Origin: Bacillota bacterium
GTDB lineage: Bacteria; Bacillota; Clostridia; Saccharofermentanales; Fastidiosipilaceae
DNA: 64,000 nt
Assembly: GCA_030057555.1 (NCBI GenBank)
Contig: JASGUU010000069.1
Coordinates: 1-64,000, forward strand
Direction: 5' to 3'
A program made the position numbers and the translations under genes. The notes under the pieces are model-generated. The model did not search any database. It saw only the letters and a list, made by a program, of their open reading frames with translations, and was not told where the DNA came from. How positions within the stretch are numbered: position 1 is the stretch's first letter; every line of letters begins with the position of its first letter. Below, piece after piece: positions 1 to 8,050 of the stretch.

Positions 1-501
1 CGCACAATCATCCTGTCGGATGATGAAATCGGCCCGCGCATCTTGGCGTCTTACTCAGCCGAGTTAAATACACTGTTCTTGCGGGAACGCGTGTTTGACA
101 AACAGAGTCTTTGCGTTGCGATAGAAGTGGTGAAGACGAATAGCGGCATAAGCGGCTCCTTCTTCGCCCTGGAGAGTCAGCCTCTGGCGACGTTCGTTCA
201 TGAACTCGCACACTGGCTTCACGCGGAGTATGCACGAAGCCACTCAAAGTTCGGGCCTGACTATGGCCTTCATGATAGAATGTGGCTCACCGCACAGGCC
301 GTGATCGAGGAAATCCAAAGGAAATACCCTGACTTCGACTTCAGCAAGGTTAGCGTGTACGCAGGCAGAAACTGGGTAAACGAACCTGAGGAAGTCATCG
401 CGGAGGCGGTAACACGGTATTTACTCGACAACAGCAATAACGAGGTGCAGATCATCATGGAGGAGGTAGATTATGGCCGATTTTTTCCCAGAGGAGGATA
501 A
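1..501 (+). CDS. Zincin-like metallopeptidase-domain protein, 5'-partial (phage-like)
   Basis: The frame is open from the first base, so this is the C-terminal part of a longer protein; a TTG at 43 is a possible internal start but nothing favours it. The fragment carries HELAHW (an HExxH zinc-binding motif) and, about 70 residues later, EPEEVIAEAV, which fits a glutamate third ligand in the zincin fold. Such domains are common at the ends of phage minor head proteins and in phage-borne peptidase-like proteins; I infer a phage origin, not a proven function. The 3' end overlaps the next small gene by 29 bases. A decayed second copy of this 3' part lies at 838-1098. There is no signal peptide in the visible part. 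Confidence 0.6.
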   Translation, partial: RTIILSDDEIGPRILASYSAELNTLFLRERVFDKQSLCVAIEVVKTNSGISGSFFALESQPLATFVHELAHWLHAEYARSHSKFGPDYGLHDRMWLTAQAVIEEIQRKYPDFDFSKVSVYAGRNWVNEPEEVIAEAVTRYLLDNSNNEVQIIMEEVDYGRFFPRGG

Positions 502-709
502 GCTGTTTGAGATGATCCGCAAGCGTAATGAGCTATACCCTCAATTCAAGCCTTATCTGTCTTCAGCTAAAATTGATGGCAGGCGAAGGGAAATCCTCGT
601 GGAGGGGGCTCCCCCTGAGCTTCAGGATATTTTCAAGGAGTTTCAGGAAGCGGGATGCTGGCTCGGCGAATACCGCCTGAAATACGGGATCCTGCTCCCT
701 CGCGCCTAG
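473..709 (+). CDS. Small hypothetical protein, copy 1 of a tandem pair
   Basis: A 78-residue charged, soluble protein with no recognised domain. It starts with ATG directly after a strong GGAGGAGG Shine-Dalgarno site that lies inside the upstream zincin gene, so the two are translationally coupled. The N-terminus (MADFFPEEDKLFEMIRK) and the segment EGAPPELQ are conserved in a paralogue at 1070-1309, which shows that it is a real gene. The overlap with the zincin gene and the shared terminator suggest a two-gene cassette of phage origin. Function unknown. Confidence 0.7.
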   Translation: MADFFPEEDKLFEMIRKRNELYPQFKPYLSSAKIDGRRREILVEGAPPELQDIFKEFQEAGCWLGEYRLKYGILLPRA

Positions 710-734
710 ACGCGCGTATACATCACACTGGATG

Positions 735-757
735 AAACCGCCTCCGGGCGGTTTTTT
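735..757 (+). terminator. Rho-independent terminator, copy 1
   Basis: A hairpin of AACCGCC and GGCGGTT with a TCCG loop, ending in six T residues, follows the 473-709 gene. The same terminator with its flanks is repeated at 1333-1355, part of the tandem duplication. Confidence 0.85.
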
Positions 758-779
758 CATGCCGGAAAGGACCGCAGTC

Positions 780-836
780 ATGACTATTGATCAGCTGAGA
801 CGAGGACAGGAGATACAGGACAGGCTCAACGTGTAA
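780..836 (+). other. Short ORF remnant, 18 codons
   Basis: ATG at 780 follows a GGAAAGGA-like Shine-Dalgarno site and encodes MTIDQLRRGQEIQDRLNV before a TAA. It reads like the start of a small phage protein truncated by the junction with the decayed zincin copy. It could also be a chance reading frame. Confidence 0.25.
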
Positions 837-837
837 A

Positions 838-1098
838 AAACCCAGGGCTTGGGTCGGGCGATGGTCTTGATGACAAAATGCGGTTCACAGCGTAGGAAGT
901 GATCAAAAGAGTTCAAGAACGCTACCCGGATTTCGACTTCAGAATAATAACTGTGTACGCTGATCGATGTCGGCGAGCAAACTCCGATGGAGTGTTGGCT
1001 AGGCGGTAACACGGTATCTGTTTGAGGGCATCAACGACGAGGTTTGGATCATCATAAAGGAGGTAGCCTATGAGCAGTTTTTTCCCAGAGAGAGATAA
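838..1098 (+). pseudogene. Decayed second copy of the zincin gene 3' end
   Basis: The translation matches the upstream gene in pieces: GLDDKMRFTA then EVIKRVQERYPDFDF, corresponding to GLHDRMWLTA and AVIEEIQRKYPDFDF in the intact copy. A TAG replaces the CAG glutamine codon between these pieces, and frameshifts follow. The last segment (AVTRYLFEGINDEVWIII, ending QFFPRER) is again homologous to the intact tail and overlaps the 1070 gene exactly as copy 1 overlaps the 473 gene. The HExxH part is missing. This is a broken duplicate. Confidence 0.75.
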
Positions 1099-1309
1099 AC
1101 TGTTTGAGATGATCCGCCGAAAAAATAAGGCGGGGCTTCACGTAGAGCCCTATCTCACTACCGTGTGGAATCCGGACGGTAAACTGGCATTCGCTCTTAA
1201 GGAAGGCGCGCCTCCGGAGTTGCAGACTTCGCTCGACGAGTTAACTGAGGCGAGCCGCTGGCTCAACGAATACAGTCGGAAGTACGACATCATGATTCCG
1301 CGCGTCTAG
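1070..1309 (+). CDS. Small hypothetical protein, copy 2 of a tandem pair
   Basis: A 79-residue paralogue of the 473-709 product, sharing FFPE.DKLFEMIR, EGAPPELQ and the LNEY/LGEY C-terminal motif. ATG follows an AAAGGAGG Shine-Dalgarno site. The open frame is intact although its upstream partner gene has decayed, so it may still be translated or may be recently orphaned. Function unknown. Confidence 0.65.
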   Translation: MSSFFPERDKLFEMIRRKNKAGLHVEPYLTTVWNPDGKLAFALKEGAPPELQTSLDELTEASRWLNEYSRKYDIMIPRV

Positions 1310-1332
1310 ACGCACGCACATCACACTGGACG

Positions 1333-1355
1333 AAACCGCCTCCGGGCGGTTTTTT
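1333..1355 (+). terminator. Rho-independent terminator, copy 2
   Basis: The same hairpin and T-run as at 735-757 (AACCGCC / GGCGGTT then six T), following the second small gene. Confidence 0.85.
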
Positions 1356-1544
1356 CATGGTGGCGCGCCGGGTATGGGCACGTGCCACCGCGGCTCCAGT
1401 CTTGTCGATTCTAAAAAACGCAGACGGATTTCTAAGCGAACTCCAAGCTTCCTCTCAGGCCTTTCCAGCCGTCCCTGGCCGATCATAAAGGCACAGAACA
1501 AGCGCTTCCGAAGCCGGGAGCGAAAGACAAAGGAGAGGAAAGAA

Positions 1545-2066
1545 ATGAAAATCACACTGGATATGGTTGATGAGGTCATGCGCCGCAAGCCCTGCGAATA
1601 CAGCGTTGCCCGCGCCGCACTCGAAGCCACGGATGGCGACATCCTCGCCGCGATCGAACACATCGAAGCCCATGAAACGAAGCGGCCCGGCGCCCAGAGC
1701 AGCGAAGTCCCGCTCGGCACGAAGATCATGAACGGCGTGCGCCGCCTCCACGCCACCTCGCTGCGCGTCACCAAAGGCGACCGTGTCTATCTCAATCTCC
1801 CGGGCACGATTGCTCTGCTCGTGGTACTCTGCACCTGGCCGGCGGCCATCATCGCCATCCTGCTGCTTGTCATCTTTGGCTACCGCTTCACCATCAGCGG
1901 CAGCAGCCGTGACCAGGCCGTCAACGACAACCTGAACCGTGCCGCCGACCAGGTCTCACGTGTCGTGAATCAGGCCTCCGTGGCCGTGACCACCGCCACC
2001 GCCCCCACCGCCCCCGCCGCCCCCGAAGCAGCTGAAACAGGAGACGCCGCCCCCGCCAGCTCATGA
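1545..2066 (+). CDS. DUF4342 domain protein with UBA-like N-terminus
   Basis: A 173-residue protein. The start chosen is ATG 1545 because AGGAGAGGAAAG lies just upstream; the frame stays open further 5' but without a site. Residues 1-43 resemble the UBA-like helix bundle that precedes DUF4342 in Bacillota proteins (TLDMVDEVMRR, then ALEATDGDILAAIEHIE). Residues 70-118 match the basic strand followed by a hydrophobic stretch (LNLPGTIALLVVL to ILLLVIFGY) typical of DUF4342, probably membrane-inserting. The tail is rich in Ala, Pro and Thr. The stop overlaps the start of the response regulator (ATGA), so it is co-translated with a two-component system; whether it acts in that pathway is unknown. 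Confidence 0.8.
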   Translation: MKITLDMVDEVMRRKPCEYSVARAALEATDGDILAAIEHIEAHETKRPGAQSSEVPLGTKIMNGVRRLHATSLRVTKGDRVYLNLPGTIALLVVLCTWPAAIIAILLLVIFGYRFTISGSSRDQAVNDNLNRAADQVSRVVNQASVAVTTATAPTAPAAPEAAETGDAAPASS

Positions 2067-2782
2067 CAAATCCAGAAGTCCCTATCCGTATCCTCTATAT
2101 TGAGGATGAGCGCGCCATCGCCCGCTTCGTAGAACTCGAGCTCCGGCACGAGGGATACCAGGTCCGCCTCGCCCATGATGGGCCGGGCGGACTCGCCCTT
2201 GCTCAGAATGAGGCCTGGGATGTCATCCTCCTCGACATCATGCTGCCCGGCCTCAGCGGACTCGAGATCCTGCGCCGCCTCGCCGCTGACGGTGCCCACG
2301 CCCCGGTCATCATGCTGACCGCCAAGGACGACAGCTCTGATACCGTCCAGGGCCTCGACGCCGGCGCCAGCGACTACCTGACGAAGCCCTTCGCCATCGA
2401 GGAGCTCCTCGCCCGCATCCGCCGCGTCCTCCGCGAGCGCCCCCGTCCCGGGTCCGACGCCCCCGCCACCCGCCTGCAGGCAGGCCGCCTCTGTCTCGAC
2501 CTGCCCGCCCGCAGCGCGATGGTCGACGGCGAGCCCCTCGAGCTCTCGCGCACCGAATACGATCTCCTCGCCTTCTTTGTTTCCCACCCCGATCAGGTCT
2601 TCACCCGCGACGAGATCCTGAACGCTGTCTGGGGACCGAACTTCTACGGCGACACCGGCAACGTCGATGTCTACGTGCGCTATCTCCGGGCGAAGATCGA
2701 CGATGTCTACAACATGCAGATCATCCGTACCGTACGAGGAGTCGGCTATGGCCTCAAACGCCAGCCAGCGAGTGAAGCGTAG
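2063..2782 (+). CDS. OmpR/PhoB-family response regulator
   Basis: A 239-residue cytoplasmic DNA-binding regulator. The receiver domain (1-120) has the acidic pair E14-D15, phosphoacceptor D58 (VILLDIMLPG), T86 and K108 (LTKPF). A winged-helix Trans_reg_C domain (about 140-235) has SRTEYDLL and the terminal VRYLRAKID and TVRGVGYGLK motifs. It begins in an ATGA overlap with the DUF4342 gene, and its end overlaps the kinase start by 35 bases, so all three form one transcript. The stimulus and target genes cannot be read from the sequence. Confidence 0.95.
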   Translation: MTNPEVPIRILYIEDERAIARFVELELRHEGYQVRLAHDGPGGLALAQNEAWDVILLDIMLPGLSGLEILRRLAADGAHAPVIMLTAKDDSSDTVQGLDAGASDYLTKPFAIEELLARIRRVLRERPRPGSDAPATRLQAGRLCLDLPARSAMVDGEPLELSRTEYDLLAFFVSHPDQVFTRDEILNAVWGPNFYGDTGNVDVYVRYLRAKIDDVYNMQIIRTVRGVGYGLKRQPASEA

Positions 2783-3881
2783 ATTACGCAAAGTCCGCCG
2801 CTCCCGTCTGCTGCGCCTGCCGCAGGCGCTCTGGCGGGCCATCTCCGCTCTGGTCGCCGCCATCGGTGCCCTCCTCGAGCGCGCCTCGCGCCGCCTCCGA
2901 CTCTCCATTACCTTCAAAATCACCTTCGCCTTCGTGGCCCTCGCCTTCGCTCTCATCAGCCTCTTTGGCGGCGGGAGCCGTCTCACGCTCTATCTCCTCG
3001 CCCTGCCGCCGCTGGCGATCTTCGGCCACCGTGCCGTCTCCTACCTGCTGCGGCCGATTACCGAGATGACCCAGACCGCCGGCCGCCTTGCGCAGCCCGC
3101 CGCCCCCGACACCTGGACCAGCGAGCGGATCAACGTCGCCGAGGCCCAGGATGAGCTGCGCGAACTCGCCCTGATGCTGAACGCCATGCTCGACCGTCTC
3201 GAGGCCTCCGTCGCCGAACAGCGCCGCTTCATCGACCATGCCGCCCATGAACTGCGCACACCCCTGGCCGTGATCAGCGGCTACGGTGATCTCCTCGATC
3301 GCTGGGGCAAATCCGAACCCGCCGTCCGCGACGAGGCCATCGCCGCCATCCGCAGCGAGGCCGGCCGCATGAGTAGCCTGGTGGACCGCCTGCTGCAGCT
3401 CTCGCGCATGGATGCCGGCCGCACCGCCCTGCGTCTCGAAACGGTCTCTCTGCCCGATCTCATCGAGCGCTGCGCCGAGGCCCAGCGCGTGCTCCACGGC
3501 GGGCGCCTGCAGATCGAAACCGAGACCGAGCCCCTGGCCGTCACCGGCGATCCCCTGCTGCTGGGGGAGGTCCTCGGCATCCTCGCCGACAACGCCTGCC
3601 GCTATACGCCCGACGGTGGCCACATCCGCCTCGCCTGCCGCCGCGCCGATGGAGCCGTCCTCCTCACGGTCCGTGACAACGGCATTGGGATCGAAGCCGA
3701 TACCCTGCCGCATCTTTTTGAACCCTTCCGTCGCGGCGAGCGGGCCCGCGCCCACAATGCCGGCGGCAGCGGTCTGGGCCTCGCCATCGCCAGGCGCATC
3801 CTCGATCTCCACGGCGCCCGGATCCGGGTGGCCAGCGAAGTCGGGGAGGGGACGCTGATGACGGTGGAGTTCCCAGCCTGA
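2748..3881 (+). CDS. Sensor histidine kinase
   Basis: A 377-residue membrane kinase paired with the upstream regulator. The start at ATG 2748 is preceded by GAGGAG. The N-terminus is strongly basic, followed by two close hydrophobic segments (about 58-73 and 79-93) with almost no extracellular loop, so it probably senses something in or at the membrane. A HAMP-like linker (about 95-155) leads to the HisKA H-box HELRTPL with H167 and then a HATPase_c domain with N-box DNACRYTPDGG, G1 DNGIGI and G2 GSGLGLAI. All catalytic motifs are present. A terminator follows at 3889. Confidence 0.93.
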   Translation: MASNASQRVKRRLRKVRRSRLLRLPQALWRAISALVAAIGALLERASRRLRLSITFKITFAFVALAFALISLFGGGSRLTLYLLALPPLAIFGHRAVSYLLRPITEMTQTAGRLAQPAAPDTWTSERINVAEAQDELRELALMLNAMLDRLEASVAEQRRFIDHAAHELRTPLAVISGYGDLLDRWGKSEPAVRDEAIAAIRSEAGRMSSLVDRLLQLSRMDAGRTALRLETVSLPDLIERCAEAQRVLHGGRLQIETETEPLAVTGDPLLLGEVLGILADNACRYTPDGGHIRLACRRADGAVLLTVRDNGIGIEADTLPHLFEPFRRGERARAHNAGGSGLGLAIARRILDLHGARIRVASEVGEGTLMTVEFPA

Positions 3882-3888
3882 GCCCTGG

Positions 3889-3917
3889 CCCTGCCGGGCT
3901 GACCCCGGCAGGGCTTT
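3889..3917 (+). terminator. Terminator after the two-component operon
   Basis: CCCTGCCGGG pairs with CCCGGCAGGG over a 5-base loop. It is followed by CTTTCC, a weak T-tract. Confidence 0.6.
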
Positions 3918-4648
3918 CCGGATTCATAACTGAGACCGTCGGCTTCTTGCGAGGTGCCAGCCTGGGGCGCCGGGGCTGCACTGTGCTGCCAGCCTGCAGA
4001 TCCGGCTGAGAGAGACAAAGCCGGAAGTGAGCGCTGCCGGGTGCTGCCGTGCCTGCTGCATAAAGGGCTGGTGAGCAGGTTTTCAAGTTGTACACGGACC
4101 ACCGTGCATAAGCTGGAATTCTGAGCCGGAAACCACCACTCGCAGCGTATTTTGCAGCAATTATTCAGGTTGTGCGCACCGGGGCGTGTACAGGCCGCTT
4201 TTTCGCTCACTGCATACTGTACCCAGGTCGAAGAATGCTGTTTTCTCCGGGCAAAGGAGCAGGCTGCGGCGGCCGAAGGGAACGGGCAGCGCCTCAAAGC
4301 TCATAACGCTGAAACTGCCCAGTCATCCACTCTGCCAGGAACGGCTGGGACGTACGGCTGTCAGCCGTCTCCGGTTCTCCGGCCGGAAAAGTCCCGCCAG
4401 GCTCTGAAATCATGGGTTCATCGGAAACAGGTCTTCGGAGTTCAGGATCATGTGAAAATAGTGACTGTTACCGGCTGTCGCGCCGGTTCTGCTGAAAACG
4501 CTGGAACTGGAGTCAAACAGGCTTTGCCGGGACAACACATGGCTGCCACTTACGCACTGCCTCGTTATGCGAAACTGTAGACGAAGCTGCTTTAACGTAA
4601 TATATAAAGACAGGACAATTCAGTGCTACATGAATGAGGAGGTAGACC
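3918..4648. other. Intergenic region with a dispersed repeat
   Basis: No convincing gene. Short open frames at 4152-4580 have no Shine-Dalgarno site and a composition unlike their neighbours. The part 4051-4263 is copy R1 of a dispersed repeat (separate entry). The last 60 bases are AT-rich and probably hold the promoter of the nitroreductase gene, but I cannot place a good -35/-10 pair. Confidence 0.5.
4051..4263 (+). repeat. Dispersed repeat R1 (about 213 bp)
   Basis: Aligns base by base with 28800-29012: both begin GCCTGCTGCATAAAGGG, contain GAAACCACCACTC, end near GTACCCAG.TCGAA..ATGCTG, and carry an internal hairpin built on CACGG/CCGTG (here about 4088-4117). A shortened copy is at 37571-37640. 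All copies lie in intergenic DNA downstream of plus-strand genes. There is no coding capacity; it is MITE-like in size, but no clear terminal inverted repeats were seen. Confidence 0.7.
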
Positions 4649-5149
4649 ATGACCGTTCAGGAAGCCATTCGTATCCGCCGCAGCATTCGCCGCTACCAGA
4701 GCCGTGAGCTGCCTGCCGAGCTGCTTGACCAGGTGCTCGAGGCCGGCCGTCTCGCCCCTTCTGCCCGCAACCTGCAGAACTGGCGCTTCCATGTTGTCCG
4801 GGACGCGGGGCTGCGCGAGAAGAGCGCCGCCGCCTGCAACGGACAGACCTGGATCGCCGGGGCGCCCGTGATCCTGGTGATTTCGGAGACCGACAACCGC
4901 CTGATGGGCTGCGGGCAGCCCATGGGCACGATGAATGCCTCCATTGCCGTTTCCTACATGACCCTCGCCGCGGCAGAAGCGGGCCTCGGCACCTGCTGGA
5001 TCGGCTCCTTCAAGGCCGATGAACTGCATGAGCTCCTCGGTCTGCCGGAGGAGGAGACCATCGTCGCCGTCACCCCGCTGGGCTATCCCGCCGAAACGCC
5101 GGAAGCACGTCCGCGTCAGCCGCGCGAGGCCATTGTGATCGAACATTGA
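4649..5149 (+). CDS. Nitroreductase family protein
   Basis: A 166-residue FMN-dependent NAD(P)H oxidoreductase of the short nitroreductase type. ATG is preceded by GAGGAGGT. Family features are the N-terminal IRIRRSIRRYQ (FMN phosphate contact), LAPSARNLQNWRF, the central MTLAAAEAGLGTCWIGSF and PLGYPAE near the C-terminus. The protein is likely cytoplasmic and dimeric. It is monocistronic, with repeats upstream and the oligopeptide importer downstream. The physiological substrate (quinone, nitro compound or flavin) cannot be assigned. Confidence 0.9.
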   Translation: MTVQEAIRIRRSIRRYQSRELPAELLDQVLEAGRLAPSARNLQNWRFHVVRDAGLREKSAAACNGQTWIAGAPVILVISETDNRLMGCGQPMGTMNASIAVSYMTLAAAEAGLGTCWIGSFKADELHELLGLPEEETIVAVTPLGYPAETPEARPRQPREAIVIEH

Positions 5150-5290
5150 GGAGGGTCTGCGAACGTTCCGGAGACGCAGATCTGGCATGATGAGGGGCCG
5201 GACGCCCGACCAGCGGCGGGCTCGAATCTGCTTTCATGGTGGAAAATCATGAAGTAATGTCTGTGCAGGGTAAATTGTTAAAAGATTCGT

Positions 5291-5320
5291 TTGCGATCAG
5301 TAAAATGGCTGTGATACTAT
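5291..5320 (+). promoter_or_regulatory. Candidate promoter of the opp operon
   Basis: TTGCGA (5291-5296), an 18-base spacer and TACTAT (5315-5320) lie about 95 bases before oppA. This is a reasonable sigma-A-type match and the best in the gap. Confidence 0.45.
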
Positions 5321-5415
5321 AAGGTATCGTGTTGCCCGGCAGGGGCTAATGTATGTTGGCAGTGAACAGCAGTTGCCAGTGCCGGAAACTAAAGATCACA
5401 TCAGGAGGATAACAC

Positions 5416-7878
5416 ATGAGGAAGAAATCCAGAATTCTCGCTCTGGTGCTCGGTTTCGTGATGGTTGCGGCTTTCGTCTTTGCCGCCGCGCCGCCGACAC
5501 GGGTAGCAGCATCCGAGGAGACGACTGAGGCAAGCGAAACTGAGAGACAGATCGTTGACGGCGAGTATCCGCTCGTCTACGGCATTGAGCCCCTCTCCGG
5601 AAAGTTCAGCCCCTTCTATTCTGAGACAGCATATGACGCTGACGTTGTGTCGATGGTGCATGTGGGCCTGCTTACCACGGACCGTCAGGGCAATATCATC
5701 TTCAACGCCATTGAAGGTGAGACGCATGAATACAATGGCACGCCCTACCTCTACACCGGTATCGCCGATCTGTCGATTGAGCGCGTGGACGAGGGCACTG
5801 ACACCGAGCAGACCACCTATACCTTTAAGCTCCGCGACGACCTCGTCTTCAGCGACGGTGAGCCGCTGACGGCAAAGGACGTCATTTTCTCGGCCTATGT
5901 TCTTCTCGACCGCCTCTATGTCGGCTCCAGCACACTGCAGTCGCTGCCGATCGTCGGTCTGAACGAATATCGCACACAGACGAACCCCGCTGTCTATGAG
6001 AAGTACGCGGACATTTTTGATACCGCGGTCGAAGTCGGTGCAGACGGTGAAGTCGAGGGTGCCATGCCCGAGATGGTCTCTGACATCTGGGCGGCTATTG
6101 ATGAGGAATGGGCGGCCGATGTCACCGCGCAGGTCGACAGTGCCTGGGCCCGCTACGGCGAGCAGTCCGAGGCCATCATGGGTGTTCCCGCTGAGGATGC
6201 CGATGACAATCCCGATGTCAAGAACGCTTTCTGGCTGATCGCCTATGAAATCTTCCCCTACGATGTAGAGGGCGAGCTGACCTTTGAGAAGACCGGCATG
6301 TCCTATGTCTTCGCCGACGGCGAGTTCCCGACGACGGATGAAGTCGTCGCCGAGCTGAAGGCTGTCTACGATGGAGATCCCTACGCCTACGAGAAAGAGA
6401 TGGAGAGCGACTTCATGTCCGCGATCCGCGAAAACTTCATCGTCGAATGGGGTCCCCAGGATGAAGAGATGGCCGGCGAAGGCGTGCAGGGCATCACGGG
6501 CATCAACATGGTTGATGAATACACCGTCGAGTTCACCCTGAACGGCTTCGACGCCTCCGCGGTCTATAAGCTGGGCCTGACGGTAGCGCCGCTGCACTAC
6601 TACGGTGATGCGGATCTCTTCGACTATGAGAACGGCCAGTACGGCTTCCCCATGAACGACCTCAGCTCCATTGAGGAGAAGAACGGTGCTCCGCTGGGCG
6701 CCGGTCCGTACAAGTTTGTCGAGTGGACGAACAAGGTTGTCTACTTCGTCGCCAACGAGAACTACTACCGCGGCGAGCCGAAGATCAAGAATCTGCAGTT
6801 CAGGGAAACCGCGTCTGCCGACCAGGTTCCCGGTATCGCGAACGGCACCATCGATATCACCACGCCTTCCTTCAGTGTTCCCAACGTTGAAGCGATCAAG
6901 GGCTATAACGGCAACGACGACATCGACGGCCCCGTGATCGCCACGAGCACCGTTGACAACCTCGGCTACGGCTATGTGGGCATCAACGCCGACACGGTCC
7001 GGGTTGACGAGCCGGATTCCGAAGCTTCGAAGAACCTGCGCCGGGCTTTCGCCACTGTCATCGCCGTGTACCGCGACCTGGCCGTCGACTCCTACTACGG
7101 CGACCGCGCTTCGGTCATCAACTACCCGATTTCGAACACTTCCTGGGCTGCGCCGCAGGAGACGGACGAGGGTTATGAGATTGCCTTCTCGACCGACGTT
7201 GACGGAAACCCGATCTACACCGCCGACATGAGTGCGGATGAGCGCTATGAGGCAGCGAGAGAGGCCGCCATCGGCTTCCTGAAGGCCGCCGGCTACACCT
7301 TCGACGAAGCCACCGGCACCTTCACCGCAGCCCCCGGCGACGCCAAGCTTGAATACACCTTCTACGTTCCCGCCGGCGGCACGGGCGATCACCCGGCCTT
7401 CCTGCTGTGCACAAAGGCCAAGGAAGTGTTCGACAGCCTCGGCTTCAATCTGATCATTGATGACCCGTCTGACTGGAACGTCATGCTTGAAGCGATCGCA
7501 GCCGGAACGCATGAGCTCTGGACCATGGCCTGGGGCGCCAGCATCGATCCCGACATGTACCAGATCTACCACTCCAACAACATCATCGGCAAGGAAAACT
7601 CGACCGGTGACAACCACTATCACATTGCCGATGCCGAACTCGACGAGCTCATCATGGAAGCCCGCACGAGCGATGATCAGGAGTTCCGGAAGACCACCTA
7701 CAAGGCCGCTCTGGACCGCATCATCGACTGGGCAGTTGAGATTCCGACCTATCAGCGCCAGAATGCGGTCATCTTCAGCGCCGAGCGGGTGAATCTCGAC
7801 ACCCTGACCCCGGATATCACGACTTTCTGGGGCTGGTCGAACGACATCGAGCTGCTCGAAATGCAGCCCGTAGACTAA
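5416..7878 (+). CDS. oppA: Extracellular solute-binding protein, family 5 (oligopeptide type), enlarged
   Basis: An 820-residue peptide-binding component of the ABC importer encoded downstream. ATG follows AGGAGG. Residues 1-32 form a signal peptide (basic MRKKSR, hydrophobic core, then APPTRVAAS) but there is no lipobox cysteine, which is unusual for a Gram-positive binding protein. SBP_bac_5 features include YTFKLRDDLVFSDGEPLTAKDV, here in the usual place, then GAGPYKFVEW and a C-terminal region with IPTYQRQNAV. Compared with the usual 500-600 residues there is an acidic insertion at about 180-370. Strong codon bias and a hairpin after the stop suggest high expression. Substrate inferred from family only. 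Confidence 0.92.
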   Translation: MRKKSRILALVLGFVMVAAFVFAAAPPTRVAASEETTEASETERQIVDGEYPLVYGIEPLSGKFSPFYSETAYDADVVSMVHVGLLTTDRQGNIIFNAIEGETHEYNGTPYLYTGIADLSIERVDEGTDTEQTTYTFKLRDDLVFSDGEPLTAKDVIFSAYVLLDRLYVGSSTLQSLPIVGLNEYRTQTNPAVYEKYADIFDTAVEVGADGEVEGAMPEMVSDIWAAIDEEWAADVTAQVDSAWARYGEQSEAIMGVPAEDADDNPDVKNAFWLIAYEIFPYDVEGELTFEKTGMSYVFADGEFPTTDEVVAELKAVYDGDPYAYEKEMESDFMSAIRENFIVEWGPQDEEMAGEGVQGITGINMVDEYTVEFTLNGFDASAVYKLGLTVAPLHYYGDADLFDYENGQYGFPMNDLSSIEEKNGAPLGAGPYKFVEWTNKVVYFVANENYYRGEPKIKNLQFRETASADQVPGIANGTIDITTPSFSVPNVEAIKGYNGNDDIDGPVIATSTVDNLGYGYVGINADTVRVDEPDSEASKNLRRAFATVIAVYRDLAVDSYYGDRASVINYPISNTSWAAPQETDEGYEIAFSTDVDGNPIYTADMSADERYEAAREAAIGFLKAAGYTFDEATGTFTAAPGDAKLEYTFYVPAGGTGDHPAFLLCTKAKEVFDSLGFNLIIDDPSDWNVMLEAIAAGTHELWTMAWGASIDPDMYQIYHSNNIIGKENSTGDNHYHIADAELDELIMEARTSDDQEFRKTTYKAALDRIIDWAVEIPTYQRQNAVIFSAERVNLDTLTPDITTFWGWSNDIELLEMQPVD

Positions 7879-7903
7879 GAACTCTCCTTAGGGGATAAGT
7901 GCA

Positions 7904-7933
7904 GGATCCGCGTCCCGCCGCGGGCGCGGATCC
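7904..7933 (+). other. Strong intergenic hairpin between oppA and oppB
   Basis: GGATCCGCG and CGCGGATCC pair perfectly over a GC-rich loop, with no T-run after it. It is better read as an mRNA-stabilising or processing hairpin that allows more binding protein than permease than as a full terminator. Confidence 0.6.
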
Positions 7934-8050
7934 CGTACCTCCAGAGATGCGAATGATTCTACGTTCGAAGCAAGCATGGGCCCGCTGTTTGCGGGCTCAT
8001 GTTCTGCCCCGGATCCCTCTCACTCCCCCGAGTTTCGTGAAGGAAGACAC

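Noticed and set aside
4152-4580. Open frames of up to 142 codons after the histidine kinase gene
   Set aside because: They overlap repeat R1, lack ribosome binding sites and have a composition unlike the true genes.
5401-7623. Antisense open frame of 740 codons opposite oppA
   Set aside because: Shadow of the high-GC oppA reading frame.
7976-8050. Upstream start for oppB at 7976
   Set aside because: It adds residues unlike the family; the ATG at 8051 has a Shine-Dalgarno site and the usual N-terminus.
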